Shown here piece after piece: positions 35,567 to 48,201 of a DNA stretch of 64,000 nt; the stretch's first letter is position 1, and each line of letters begins with the position of its first letter. The stretch is taken from contig NC_135562.1 of NCBI RefSeq assembly GCF_964340395.1, positions 20,404,626 to 20,468,625 of the forward strand, given 5' to 3'. The position numbers were made by a program, and so were the translations under genes. The stretch is from Glandiceps talaboti. Lineage: Eukaryota > Hemichordata > Enteropneusta > Spengelidae. Below the pieces are notes generated by a model. The model was given only the letters and a program-made list of their open reading frames with translations. It was not told where the DNA came from and did no database searches.

Positions 35567-36178
35567 ATTGCATCGTGTACTCGCCTAGTCGCAGGGTCTT
35601 GCGACGTTACGTTGCAAGGTGCGTCGCAAGTTGCTTCTCGAGTTGCTTCGTGAGTTGCACCGTGTAACCACTTCGTCGCGTCGCAAGCAAAAACCTTTGA
35701 CATATACCTACGTGTCAAATGACGTTCAATGTTATGGCCGCCATGTTTTTAATATAAATATTCTATTTCAGCAAGTATTTTTATATCATTTCGATTTATC
35801 ACCACGATTACCACTTATAAATAGTATACAATGTCTATGAATGCTTGATTTCCGCTGAATATCATTTTATTTCCAACTTGAATGCAAGTAGCGACATCGG
35901 AAAGATCAACTTCGAATTGAATAGAGTTTTACTATCGATACCTCAACAAGTTTTCAGTCATTTTATTCGTAAATATTAGCAATTTCATAGCATTTTTGCC
36001 AAATTCCTGCCGCTAGAAGACTTGACCTCGATGACCTGTAACTTTTATATATTTACGCATGTGCAACAGTTAGCTCTTGCGACTCACCATGCAACTAGTT
36101 GCATCGTGTACGCGCTCCCGTCGCAGTTGCAAGCCTCGTCGCATGCGACGAATTGCTTCATGAGTTGCATCGTGTAAC
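35567..36178. repeat. Pair of direct ~90-130-bp repeats rich in GTTGC/GTCGC
   Basis: Both copies (about 35567-35700 and 36096-36178) run from TTGCATCGTGTA to GAGTTGCAYCGTGTAAC and contain GTCGCAG-type blocks. They flank about 400 bp of AT-rich DNA, as the ends of a small element might. Confidence 0.55.
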
Positions 36179-36562
36179 TGGGCATGCAGCGATAAAAGCA
36201 CATAAAATCGAGAAATCGGCGTTTAAAGTAACAATATGTTGCAAAGTTGAAAACGTAGTGAAAATACCGCCAATTTCTACGATGTCAAAAAAAATGAATT
36301 TTTGTTTAATTAAATACTTGTAGCAACTTTCTTTCTGCAATACACTTATACAGTGTTTCATTATATGTATCTATGAGGGATAAACATTTTTTATTCGGTG
36401 TATTTTACAAGATAACGGAGCGTCGACTCTACGTAAGTGTTATCTGAAATTTGCATATGAATACAAAATTGCGCTTAGGGTTTGACAGTAGAAGATTGCG
36501 TTGTTCATATACGTTGTGTAGATCGTCTGGAGAAAGTTTCCCTGTCAATATTTGTTTATGCC

Positions 36563-37181
36563 ATGGCGATGAACTATCACGTTGATCCTGATTTAGACAC
36601 TGAATTACAAGAATTACTTGAGGACTCACAGAAGGAACTTCTCGGTAGCAGCGGAGAAGACAACGACTCTGAGCCTCAGATAATTTCGGCAGATGACGAA
36701 GTGTCAAATAGGTCACCTTCCTTACGCCATTCCGACCCCAACAACAGTGATGACAACGACGACGACGACGACGACGATGATGATGATGATGATGATGACT
36801 TGACAGAGCAAGAACCATTACAAACTGAGGAGCTTGCCCTAAGATATTCTCAAGATTTTGAAAGCGATGGCCATGCCAGACGTGACAAAGGATTCGTTGG
36901 ACCGAGCCGACGTTCAGAAAACTGTACAACTACAAGAGGGCTGCAAGTGTGTCGATCGGAATTGCTATCAACATATCGGGGTCGACAAAATATTTGACTA
37001 CAGGCTCAACATGGCAGAGTTCACAGCTACAGAGCGAGATCTCGTAATCCTTGCGAAACTTGAAATTATGGAAGTGGCCGGTAAAACGAAACAGGGACGG
37101 AGACGGGATCGCCAGTCTTTTGCGTACTTGTTTGATGGCCATGAAGTTTGTCGTGAAACATGGCGTTACATTCACTTTATT
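36563..37181 (+). pseudogene. Acidic protein exon of a transposon-associated family (frameshifted)
   Basis: From the ATG at 36563 the frame gives MAMNYHVDPDLDTELQELLE, then a run of about 17 consecutive Asp from a GAC/GAT repeat near 36755-36799. Around 36895 the coding signal moves to another frame, which reads EGCKCVDRNCYQH and ends FDGHEVCRETWRYIHFIG before a good GTAAGT donor at 37182. The last motif, VCRxTFxxxHxIG, recurs in large families of uncharacterised transposase-like invertebrate proteins. Downstream exons were not found; a dispersed repeat occupies 38240-39077. Probably a broken 5' part of such a gene. Confidence 0.5.
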
Positions 37182-38239
37182 GGTAAGTAGACTATGGCCT
37201 GTACATATCGTATTTATCAGTCACATTACTTTGATGCATGAATACTAATGTAGAAAGGATGTGTAATATAAATTTTAATGTTTGGAAGTCCGACTGCTAT
37301 GTTGTTCACTTTAATTCTCGCGACGGCGACTCAAATAACCGTAGTTTGTTTGTTGTTGTTGTTGTACGGTTACGTTGTAAACGAACTTTATACACGAACA
37401 CAATCCCTTCGAATTCAGACATTTTCGCCACCCATGTGTTTAGTTACTGTTTTTTTTGTGTGTAATAAAGCCAAATATGTGAATATTACTAGATATTATC
37501 GTATAAAAAGTACATAGTATTTAGTGGTTGATGTTCACTGTCTAGATCTGTCAGCCATTTACATAACCGACTCTGTTGCCCTCGGCCTTATGTCATAGTT
37601 CAGAACGAACTCGACGAGTCCTATCCTGCGACGTACATCATATGCATGCTGACTAGCCAGTCGTTGGTCTGTCGCCCTGCCATTGCAACCCCATAAAGTT
37701 TTGTATTTCAACGTATGCTTTAATTAATTTTTGCCTCCAATAAATATGACATCTTACATCATTATGTTACTACATGTAATAGTTGATTATAATATTGAAT
37801 GGACAACACTTTATTGTTTGATTTGGTTTTTCATAATTGTTTTCTATGTTGGTAAATTGCAATTTTTGATTGCTATACATTTTGCTGAATGTCGTTGGTC
37901 AAAATTATTTTTTTCTTGAAATTGTTTGAAATATATTATATTATATTTGATGAGTTATTAAGATTAAATTTTCAATATCGTTGGTGAAATTCTCCAAATT
38001 GATTAATTTGTATTATGTTGATCTTGTTGAGTGGCTAGCCCTTTACTGTACAGGTCAATGTATAGGTCACCATTATTGATACATTGTCGCGAAATTTTCT
38101 TTGTAAGCTATAGCTATAGGCGAGGCTTGGACTATTTTCCATATTTTGACCACACACATTTAATTTGGGTATCAATTATACATTATTACACTTGATAAAT
38201 ATGTGAGAGTGTATTTATATCCTGAGATACAGAGCTAGA
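37182..38239. other. Unassigned stretch
   Basis: AT-rich; no exon recognised on either strand. Confidence 0.5.
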
Positions 38240-39077
38240 TAAATGGTTGAAATATTTTTGAAATATAGTTTGATAGCATCTTGACAGTAAGAGGTAGGGG
38301 AAGAACTTGAGACTGAGATGAGTCCAGGGGGTATCCCCCCAAGAAGCCCTGAATGTCTTTTACTCTGAAAAGTCAATTTTTAGACTATTCAGACACTTTC
38401 AGACAGCACTTACATTAAAAAAGCAACTACATAGTGTTTAAATATTTTTACAATATAGTTTGATAGCATCTTGACAGTAATAGGTAGAGGGAATAGCTTG
38501 AGACTGGACAGATATACTTAAACACACAAACACACGCAAGCGCACACACACATTTCTTTCATCATGTCAACTCAAAATTAACACAAAAATACAAGCAAAT
38601 CCAAACCAACCAATTATTCAAAAAGATATGCAATATGTATAAACTTGTTTATGTCACATTTGAAATTCAAGGCAATCAACAACTTTTAAAAAAAAAAAGA
38701 TCTTCGTCTGAATAGAAATATAGAATAACTCATAAAAAGAGAAATTGTTCTTTAAAAATATTCATAAAAATATATACATTCTTCACTATTTTCAAAACGA
38801 GACTATTTCAGACCAAAGCCAACCGGAAGCGTTTATGTTCACGTCGACAGTGTTCTGACGTGACTGTGTAACTATAGGATGCACATCTCCACTGTTTATT
38901 CTGACGTCACTGTGCAATGACTATAGGATGCACCTCTCCGCTCTGCATATTCTGACGTCATGGTACGACTACAGGATGAAACCCTAGAATGTCACTTCTC
39001 TCGGTGAACTTGATATCTGTTCTCAGTATGTTTTCTATACCCTTTATCTCCTTCAAGTTATGTTCAGATCATTTACT
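38240..39077. repeat. Dispersed repeat, copy 2 of the ~800-bp family
   Basis: Same orientation and order of blocks as 10099-10894: G-ladder-element fragment (TTTGATAGCATCTTGACAGT, twice here), CA-rich segment, TTCTGACGTCACTGTG blocks, ending at TCAGATCATTTACT. Confidence 0.8.
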
Positions 39078-39093
39078 GATTGCATTTTTTTTA

Positions 39094-40970
39094 TTATTTG
39101 GTAGCGTCCCTTATTTTTGTGAGTCCTCTAGTCATATACTGTTTGCGATTTGTTTCATGTAAAGATTCTTTTTCAATGGAGTCACGTGCTAGAATGTGTT
39201 CGTCGGCTTCAAGTTGTTCAACGTATTTCACTGCTGTATCTGCCACAACGACCCTTCTTTTTTGTTTCGCGGAATATAGATTTCTCATTACTTCTTGCCT
39301 TTTCAGATGTTCGGTTATTGCAATACACCATCCTCAAATGTAGCAAATCTTTCCTCTTCCCGCGTCATAGTTGATAAAGCTTGGCGAGGACTCATTTGGT
39401 TGGTCACCTTTTTCAATTTTTGTTGTCAGGTCTTTAAGAATTAGTTCCCTGATGATGACTGATATTTTGAATAAGGCGTTAAACTCCTGTGCACTAGGAT
39501 GGGTTTTGTTAAACAGAAGACGCACTTCAGACAAAAATTCTTCACTGTTTAAGAATGTCGCGATTTGAGAATACAGTTGTTACATCTTTGCTTTTAGGTT
39601 TCCTTTTTTTTGTGATCGACTCAAGTACATCCTTGTGGTGAGACCACAGTCTGAAGATAACATTTTTACAATGTGGGCTATTTCTTATATCTGTAAGTGC
39701 TTGATTTAAATTATTCTGGTTGTCTGTTTTACTGTATTTGTAGTGGAGGTCTTCTCTTATATGGTTTATATTTACATAGTTAGGTAATGCCAGTTCACTG
39801 GACCCGGGTACGTGGTCATTACTGTCTGCTTCAAAGTCACATGAGTTCTCACCCAAAGCGTATTTCTTGATATTCCTCGTCAGATACTAGACATACTGTT
39901 ATCGTCACATGAGAATCACCACAAGTATGTGTTTCTTGTAGTTGATAGATTTTAGATTCGGTCCTTCTTATCTTACAGCAACTTTTATCATTTTTGAAAT
40001 CATGATATGGTAACGAATAAAAGTGGCCCGTTTTTTTTTGCGATTGAGCGCGAACGGTTGATCTTTTAAAATTCAGGACGCGGAGGCCTTTTTTTCACTT
40101 GCCCTTCCAATTGCAACGCCTAGTTGTCTTGCCTGCGTCATGTAATGGTAGTCAACTTCTCCATTGATAGGCCTTGGGCTTTGTGCACCGTCATGGCGAA
40201 GGTTAGTTTTAGCAGTATTTGGTGACGAGTTGCTACGGTCTTTTTTTCACTTCGATTGTACTATGATATAGTGAATGTATGCGGTAGTATAACTGCTTTT
40301 TTTGTATCGATTAGCACACACGGTTGTGGCTAACCGCAAAAAATAAACATCGACTATATATAAAGACCACTTAGTCGTTTTCAATTTTCAATTTGCCAGT
40401 AACTGACGAAAAAGTAGAAATTGTCTGATGCACTACAAATGAAATGATTTTACATTACCATGGGTCATGACACTACATAATTTATTTCTATCAATCCTAT
40501 CATATTAATACTAGTATCAAGATTTTCTTATTGGCAGTGTCACCTGTCTTACAATACATTTAAAAGTTATATTACATGAGGAAGTTTAAACTTACCAGGC
40601 ATATTCAGGAGTAACTCAGCATTCTTTGTATCTATGTCATAATTAAGTGCGAACAGTAAGGTTGGATTCTTCCTGGGTGGCAAGGGTCTGCTCAACCTAT
40701 TCAACAAACAGTAAGCTTATGTTTTTTCAGACATGGTCCCTCGTGAAATTTCGTTTACGGCTTGAACCAAAACTTCGTCCTTCTGACGACGATGAATTGT
40801 TGATAAAGTAAATACGTGTGGTATGGCACTTCTCCATACCACACTCTCGAAAGCGTAATTACCTTTGTCACCGTAGCGATTTGGGATAGGGAGCAATTGT
40901 TTAAAATCTCAACAAAAATACACTTAACTCTCCGAAAGGTAAATCTGAATCCCAACCTGCCTTCAAAATA
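39094..40970 (-). pseudogene. Spliced PIF1-like helicase gene remnant, distinct from the Helentron's
   Basis: Minus-strand pieces appear in correct order. 40740-40960 reads QLLPIPNRYGDKGNYAFES and then QAVNEISRG (helicase GDxxQLPP and RQ region). 40596-40701, between an AATAG acceptor and a GTAAGT donor, reads PTLLFALNYDIDTKNAELLL. 40130-40250 has FAMTVHKAQGLSMEK and LGVAIGRASEKK (motifs V-VI). The C-terminal part 39094-39860 includes NPHCKN-like and AGRGKI segments and a basic coiled tail. Frames change between several pieces and one stop lies within the first. Walker A was not found. The GQLGVAIGRA form of motif VI differs from the Helentron helicase and belongs to a separate helicase family spread in invertebrate genomes. 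Confidence 0.65.
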
Positions 40971-41097
40971 TTAAAATGTAAGTGATTAAACATAAAACTT
41001 AATAAGTAGGCCGGAATTTTCCATTCCACATGTACTCATTACTTGTAAAGACAGTATCTGTAGGCACTGTTAGCTCTGTTGGTTGTTCGTTTCACAG

Positions 41098-41851
41098 ATG
41101 GATGAAGAATTTCCCATAAGAATTAATTGGAGTATAAAGGGGTACCATGTATTTCGGACAAGACCCATGTGTTGGTGGACATGTTGTTGTTACCAGATCT
41201 CAACAACCAGTTTGATGAAAATGCAATGAAGGTAGTTATGCCACCAGAGCAAGACGTACCTGATGAGTACTTGGAACTCCGAACTCGACCTGGTGGACGT
41301 ACAGTGGAGATGATAGCTGGCCAACAAATAGGGAAAGTGCCTGCTAATCTATGTCGAGCATTCAAAATCCTGTTAGAAAGGAACCTTTTGGTATCTGAAA
41401 TTAGATGTAGCTATACTGGAGAGGTATGTATGGTCTAGGTTGGGTCAATCACAGAGTGTGGAACACATACCATTCAAAAAAGGGGGTTAGTTATAACTTC
41501 TTGATCAAATACCTGTAGCAAAATGAATACAGAAATCAAAGTAAATGGCTTAGTTTTATGATTAAAATACAGCAATGCTTGTTTCGCAATTTTAATTCAT
41601 CAGTGTACAGATCAGCTTTTCATGATACTCATTCCAAAAACATGAAAAATACAATTTGAAACTGTTGAAATTTTCATACGTGTCATTACTTTGCATATCA
41701 TTTTCCAGGTGGTGGTCACGACACTTCTGGAGGAGGAGCTGAATTATATTGTATTTATCATGTGTGCATAAGAAAGAGGAAATTCCGAGAAGCCATGAGA
41801 GTGTTTGAAGAAAACGTACCCCGTGAAGATCTAGAAAAATTTGATTGTTGA
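41098..41851 (+). pseudogene. HIRAN-like domain protein, two exons, one frameshift
   Basis: A strong acceptor (GTTCGTTTCACAG) at 41097 is followed at once by ATG GAT GAA. Exon 1 (41098-41423, GTATGT donor) reads MDEEFPIRINWSIKGYHVFR. After a one-base shift near 41160 it reads NNQFDENAMKVVMPPEQDVP, QQIGKVPANLCRAF and IRCSYTGE. This D..A..V/G(K/R)VP pattern resembles HIRAN-type domains in transposon-associated proteins. Exon 2 (41709-41851, TTTTCCAG acceptor) reads GGGHDTSGGGAELYCIYHVC to a stop; its best frame does not match the exon 1 phase. AATAAA signals follow near 41907. HIRAN domains bind DNA 3' ends in helicases such as HLTF; the role here is unknown. Confidence 0.5.
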
Positions 41852-42686
41852 ATAGATGTTTTCACCTTTTCACATGTTTGTGAAATTTTGATTTTCAATA
41901 ATTTTTAATAAAAAAACTGTCATAATCATTATAAAATAATTTTTAATAAAAAGTCCACTTCATAATCATTATAAAAGCATTGTCCCTGTTACTAGTATTG
42001 AGAACGAATGGTTTGAGTGTTGGTGTCTCATCTTACAGTCATTAGAAAAGTGGCAAGTCAGAGCCCTATTGTACACTTTAGAAGTAGGAAAAACTCACAT
42101 TAGTATTTTCAAGTTGGCCAAAGTGCCACATTCATCAAACAATTTGTTTTCCAACGGTGTAAAACTTCGTATGTCTACAGTAATCAGCAGCTGCAGCAAA
42201 ACATTACATTTCATTCAATATTGATTGTCTTTCTAAAATTTATTGGAAAACATAAATGCATATGAAATCATAAAAACGTCAACTCCCAAGAGATTCTCTT
42301 TGTGTAGTAATAATGTACTTCATCAGAGATTTGGAACATATTATTTTTTTTTCATTACCCTGGTCAAGGTTACAACCTTGTCAAGTCTCAAACTTTTAAA
42401 CACTAGAAAGTGTGATGACTTTATTCCAAAAATACAATGATCTCATCTAGAAATGAAGACATATTAAAATATTGATAAATAACAACTAACAGAACCATAA
42501 ATCTGATATATGGGAAGTTCATAAATCAACAGTGAACAAAATCATTAACATTGCATGCATGCATGCACACACACACACACTCACACACTCTAAGACAGAA
42601 TGGAAATACAACAACATCCAGGACTTTAAATGCAGATGCTATTATTCAAGGACACCACAACTGACTATGGTCATTCTGACTTAAAA
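41852..42686. other. 3' flank between two convergent genes
   Basis: Holds AATAAA-type polyadenylation signals for the plus-strand gene and a CA tract near 42566. No exon recognised. Confidence 0.5.
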
Positions 42687-45546
42687 CTACTCATAATCAT
42701 ATTCTTCCAGACTTACACTGTCGGAATGACCATAGTCAATCATGGTATCCAGGTTTAATGCATCGGCATAATAGCCCTGGATGTTATTTATATTTTCCAA
42801 TTCCAAGGCTTCACGCCATGACCTGTACAGGTCCATAAATCCCTTCCTTGGTGGGTTATGTTCTATTTTGAGATTGCGCTGTGGGTAAAAAGTAAATGAC
42901 AAGATTATTAAAATCAGTCATAATTTAGAAAGCTTTGATTTGTTTGTAGTCTGTAGTTTGTTTTTGTAACTAACCAGCAAGGAATAGAAACAATTATTTT
43001 CTCCATTCATTATAAGCTAATAAATGTTATTCCTTGTGGAACCAATCCCTACGCTCCTTATTTAACCCACAGTGATCAATTCATGTACAATTTTGTGCCA
43101 GGCTAACTGCCTGACCTAGTTGTCTCTGTATGATACATGGTGCATATTTGTAAGTTGGAGGTACAACATGCATGTGTTTGTTTATCTGGTTCTGGTTACT
43201 TATATACATAACCTAAAAGTAATTATACACACATAATTACTACAAAGTGTCTGCAATATGCAAGTAATGCTAAAGGCCAAAGGTCACCACCATCTTGTAA
43301 GATGTAACCTGCACTTTGAATGTATAACTTTAAGATAGCAAACATTTACAATCTTGTTTTTGAGTATCACCATGATTATTAGCAGTTAGAGTGTTGGAGT
43401 GTGCCCTACCAAGGTGAGCATTAAAATAAATAATGACATACAGAGGCATAAACTTTATAACCATACACATTATAAGATACCATTGAAAGATACGGAATAT
43501 ACTTTAATATTGCCTCACGGTACCTTTCAATTATGATACATACACAAACACATTTTCTGCCAGTCATCCCTTTCATTATAACTCAACATAGGTTTAATAG
43601 TGCAAATGTATGTGGTAAACAATGGCTCCAAGGGTTAAATTTCATGAGCAAAATAGAGTCTGTGAATACTATTTTAATTGTTGTAATTCACACAAAACTT
43701 ACCATCAACACCAACTCAATTACCGCCTTTTCATTAGACCTACTAAATTTTGAATGACAAAGATGATCACATAGATCTTTACTTGACATCATTGCATACT
43801 TCTTACGTCCATCAACACCAAATATCTGTTAAATGATAAATATATTGAATAGGACAATTAGTGAAGTTTACTATGTACCTCAGTCATGTAGTGGAGATTA
43901 TATGTAATTCAATCAGAAGACAATTCATTTCACTTTGGTTTAATTATTTTGTTATATATTCGTTATGGATAATTTTTCTTAGGACCTTCGAGAATATTTT
44001 TTATATTTTATACCTGATACACATAATGTTGTAAAGACAACATTCACATAGTTTCATCAAACTGTATGTAACTTAAACTTACCTTTCTAATTTCTTCCTG
44101 TCGCCAATTTGAAATAATACCCATACACTCTTTGAGTATTATCTTTAGTTTCATAATATTCCTTGATGATATTGGTAGTGTTTTTCTTATTATTTCCAAT
44201 GGTAAAAGTTTATTGTTTGTATGTTAAACAAATGTGTCAACTAGACTGAGGAACACATGTTCTAAAACACCATTATTTTTTCTTGTTTTTCATAAGTTTT
44301 TTTTGATGAGGTATAATTATATCATTCCACAATATTTCACGTCATATCATTCCAACAAAATTGTGACCTAAGGATTTGTTACCACTCATCTATATATTGA
44401 CTGGTAGTGACTTCCTTTATGGTTAAACAAAGAAAAATGTTGAGAAATAACATATAAATACCTCTGTCTGTTTCCTGGACAGCTCTCTATTGCAGCTTTG
44501 TGCATACACAGGTCCAAGTTCTGACAACAGCTCTCTCTGCAAAAATAAATGAATAAAATAAAATACACAAACTTAAAATATACAAATAAAACACACAATT
44601 ATTCATTCTAGAGAACGTTTACTGTTTGTCATAAAAAATTGAATTAACTGTTCTAAATTTAGCAAACAGTTGATTTTATGTTTTGCTGACATATCTATTA
44701 CAATATTTTAATATTGGATCAAGACTTTTTTTCTATTTGATGCACTGGGTGATTAACTCAAAATGTAACTGTTAAAACAAAGTTCACTTCTTTTATCTTA
44801 TTTCATAACTTGACTATTGGTCAATGGTGTTTCTCATTGATTTTTCAAGTAGGCAGCCATGACCAAAAATTGTTTTATAAATTAAAAATACAAAATAAAT
44901 ACCCAATCACTCCTTTTTTATTTCTTTTATATGACTATTAATGCTTACATATTCAGAATCATTCTTCTTCAACGAGAAGTTATCAATATCATCTTTCCTA
45001 ATCACTCTTTCTATTTTTGTTAATCTGTTTGTAATTCAGTTTGTTTTGATTCTATTGAATCTAATCTGCGTGATATTGCTTTCAGTGCTTGTATTATCTC
45101 ATTGTTGTCTGCGTTTCTGACTTGTGTGGGTGTCTGCCTATTGTTTGATGCACTTGTGTGTTTGTTTATGATGGTGCTGACTGCAGGTGTGTGTGTGATT
45201 TGATGTGGCACTGATTTCTTCTACTTTTGTTGTTTGGACAGATCCGGCTCTGAAATGTGAATAAAAACAAATTTGAAAAAATATGTAGGGAATCAAGCAT
45301 AATGTATTTTCATTCAAAATGATACATTTGACGACATTGGTGTAACACAATTGTCAAGACAATTCCACAATATTGACTTCTTTCTCATTATCATCATGTG
45401 TTATGTGGCACCAAGAGGGGGATATATTGTGTTTGGAAAAAAGCAGTTCTTCAAGCTGTGTGAAAACTTTGTACAATTTCCTGTCTAGCTCTTCTCTTGC
45501 ACCTCATCTCCATTACTTGTTCAATCCATAGGTTCTCTATGCATCC
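42687..45546 (-). CDS. Multi-exon gene of unrecognised family
   Basis: Minus-strand exons with good splice sites: 44462-44536 (RELLSELGPVYAQ, 75 nt), a segment ending at 44083 (WRQEEIRK, GTAAGT donor), 43703-43825 (IFGVDGRKKYAMMSSKDLCD, GTAAGT donor) and 42687-42878 (acceptor TTTTTACCCACAG, RNLKIEHNPPRKGFMDLYRS to a stop after SLEEYDYE). The last three join in phase 0. An upstream candidate near 45470-45546 reads GCIENLWIEQVMEMR. Between 44083 and about 44300 an in-frame TAA blocks a long exon, so the acceptor lies inside that stretch or the gene is damaged. The protein is helical and charged; I recognise no domain. Another possible C-terminal exon (45020-45211, coiled-coil ISRRLDSIESKQTEL) is not connected. 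Confidence 0.5.
44760..44935. repeat. Partial copy of the 2158-2476 MITE
   Basis: Shares ATTTTTCAAGTAGGCAGCCATGA and AAAATAAATACCCAATC with the right arm of the element at 2158-2476. Confidence 0.6.
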
Positions 45547-45686
45547 CTAAAGACAAAAGTAGTAAAGAAAACAAGAACTTATTTTTCACTAGTGAAGATG
45601 TACAAGGAACATCATTATTTAACAAAACAATTGCAGAGAATGGAGGAAAATAAATTGTTAAACTATATATAAGGCCTAAAAAGAAT

Positions 45687-46010
45687 AATTGTTTGGTTCC
45701 GGTTACCCAGCCCCTCCTAGCTGTTCACACTAAACTTATTTTTACGTATTCGAGAAAGAAATAATAAAATTGCAAGAAATTTGAAGTCTCATGAGCAATA
45801 GTGGATGCGGAAACTGACATCAACTTAAAAAAACAATATAACACTGTTCTTACAATCTGTAGTGGCTGTACATCTGATAGGAAAAATAAACAACACAGAG
45901 ACCATTGGAAAACAATGGAAAACCTGAACTAGACACTCACACAGAAAAATTAAATAAAGTAAAATAAAATAAAAAATCTAAAATTGCGCATAATCGGAAC
46001 CACACATTTT
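45687..46010. mobile_element. MITE with TGGTTCCGRTTA ends (second copy)
   Basis: Same orientation and end sequences as 8529-8896, shorter through internal deletions. Confidence 0.75.
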
Positions 46011-46263
46011 TTTTTCTTAAGCCTAACATACCAGTCTGATCATAAAAAGCAGAAAATATATAGTTATAGTGTACAATTACAAAATTAATGTTAAGATGTA
46101 ATATTCATACACAATCTGATTAAAATCCGATGTAGATGTCGGATAATCGTGCATTGCTATCTTACCATCGTTATTTAGCTTGAATTGACCTTCGTAGTAC
46201 ATGTTTACATTTTTTAGCCTGAAGTTTTGTCATTGTACATGCAAGAAGATTCATACAAAAACT

Positions 46264-46432
46264 AGATAAACATAAATTACTCAATTTTAATCACAAATAA
46301 ACTCAAGTAAGCAAACTTTATGCATTGTGATGTTTCAACACATGCCATATATTAAAACATCACCATCCATAAAGTTTTATTTTACTTGAGTTTACTTGTG
46401 ATTAAAGTGAGTAATTTGTGTTTATCTGTAAT
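46264..46432. mobile_element. Foldback MITE with ~75-bp arms
   Basis: The left arm starts TAGATAAACATAAATTACTC and the right arm ends GAGTAATTTGTGTTTATCTG, complementary over about 75 bp with mismatches. Almost the whole element can fold on itself. Confidence 0.75.
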
Positions 46433-46477
46433 GGGAATGCGACAGATACATGTGCAGACGGGACAGGACTGATTACT

Positions 46478-46642
46478 TATATATTATTCCCAATAATTTT
46501 CTTCATTCAGTCAATAAAAATACGAGTAACCTAAGGGATCCTTTGTCACTACTCATCTAGTGACTTGTAGTGACAAACCCTTAGGCCACAAATCTTTTTC
46601 AGCTGAATGAAGTAAAATGTTGAGCAATAATATAATTATACC
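46478..46642. mobile_element. Foldback MITE with CCTAAGGG hairpin
   Basis: Complementary blocks: CTTCATTCAG/CTGAATGAAG, CCTAAGGG/CCCTTAGG and TTTGTCACTAC/GTAGTGACAAA around ATCTAGTGA. Outer ends TATATTATTCCC / AATAATATAATTATA. A degraded relative lies at 44340-44460. Confidence 0.7.
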
Positions 46643-46859
46643 TCCTTGAGCATAATTTATCAAAAATTACTACAGCAAGTCCTGCCACTCCCAAAAAGGG
46701 AAGGAAAGTCGAATGGATGCTGTAAGTATAATTTTTTTACTAATTTACAGCCAACCGTCTGCAGTCCTGTGGCAGTGCAGGGTTGCTGCATGACTGCAGC
46801 AGGACTGCTGCAGCACTTAAATTCAGGACTGCACGCATGTCTGAAATTCAGGACTTAAC

Positions 46860-48140
46860 CCTTCCAAACATATATCAGGCAGATCAAACTTAATGCCTGA
46901 CTTTACTTTGTATTGTTGCAAGGTATTTGGCACAATCTTTTTGATGACATCTTTGTTTTTTACCACTCTGTCAAGCAGCCTGGTTGCCTACCGCATTTCC
47001 ACCCACTTCTTGTTTTGTCTTACTTTCTTTCGCTGTTCTTTCTTTCTCCTTCTTCTCTGCCATGTGTACTTGTTGGTGCATGAATCGTTTCCAGACCATT
47101 TTAATAAGTGGTGGTTGTCATGATGATGACAATGCCATGTCTATATACACAAGATCTGGAAGGAGAGCTACCACTTGGAAATCAAAAATTTAAATAAACA
47201 CATTCTGAGACTTTGTTTAAAATCCTGCATTCACCTTTGTAATCTAATGTCAAAACCAGTCCAATAATCAGGCTCTTACAAGGTAAATGTATTACTAGGT
47301 TCATTAAGATATACAATTACTATGATAATAGGGCCATCTTAATTATCATTACCACTAATATATATCACTTGATTCCTATTCTGTTAGATAAAATGTGGCT
47401 GGCATTTTTGAGTCATACATTTATTTTCTTTTGACATTATACTGAACTAATTTACATCATTTACATGGCAATGCATTTTATTAGATAGGCATATGCAATT
47501 CTAAATCATGGTGTAATCACGTGGTGGAAAATAACATGTGAACATTAAGTATAAGTTCATGTCCTACAAGATAACTGTCAATGCTAAGATAACATTAATG
47601 ACACCATGGCACGCCTGATGACTTTCCCACTTAATTATCATCACTACTGTGACTTAAATGACCAAATCCAACATTTTCTAAAACCCTCCTGTCCAACTGT
47701 GATGGGACCCTGTACAGTAATTGGCATAATTGTAAGGAGAAGGTTAAAACTTGGGTTAATCAATCTAACACATCCTACATTCAGATGATAGTATGCATTT
47801 TGCCTTTTTTCACATTTGAGATAGACCACTGTTTTGTGGTTCTGCAGTAAATGGGTCTTACTTCAAGATGTTTTACTATAAGATTGAATGGCTATCTTTT
47901 CTTATTTTCAGTGTACTGTCTATTACAGCCATAACACTTTTTAATTATGCCATGTAGAAAGACAATTTCATACATTTCTGTCAAATCGGTTTCAGAAGCT
48001 GTTTGTAATTTCAATGAGTTTGGATTTGGAGATGGATTTGAGTTACTCTTATAGTGTTCAATTTGTGTCCATGTAGTTCATGCATATTCTTATTGTTATT
48101 AATAATATCATTACCATATAATACTAATACTACTAATAAT
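46860..48140. other. Intergenic or intronic stretch
   Basis: A possible minus-strand exon near 47018-47105 reads MVWKRFMHQQVHMAEKKEKE with a GTAAGA donor; weak. Otherwise nothing recognised. Confidence 0.3.
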
Positions 48141-48143
48141 AAT

Positions 48144-48144
<1 letters not shown>

Positions 48145-48201
<57 letters not shown>
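48145..48201. repeat. (CAT)n microsatellite
   Basis: About 18 CAT triplets; the plus-strand frame is poly-His but lies in an apparent intron. Confidence 0.95.

Noticed and set aside
36429-36929. Minus-strand ORF of 166 codons with a His/Arg run
   Set aside because: Antisense of the Asp-rich exon; the runs are the complement of the GAC/GAT repeat.
46740-46860. GCAGTCCTG/CAGGACTGC palindromic blocks
   Set aside because: Short CTGCAG-rich repeats without a defined hairpin or target duplication; too weak to call an element.
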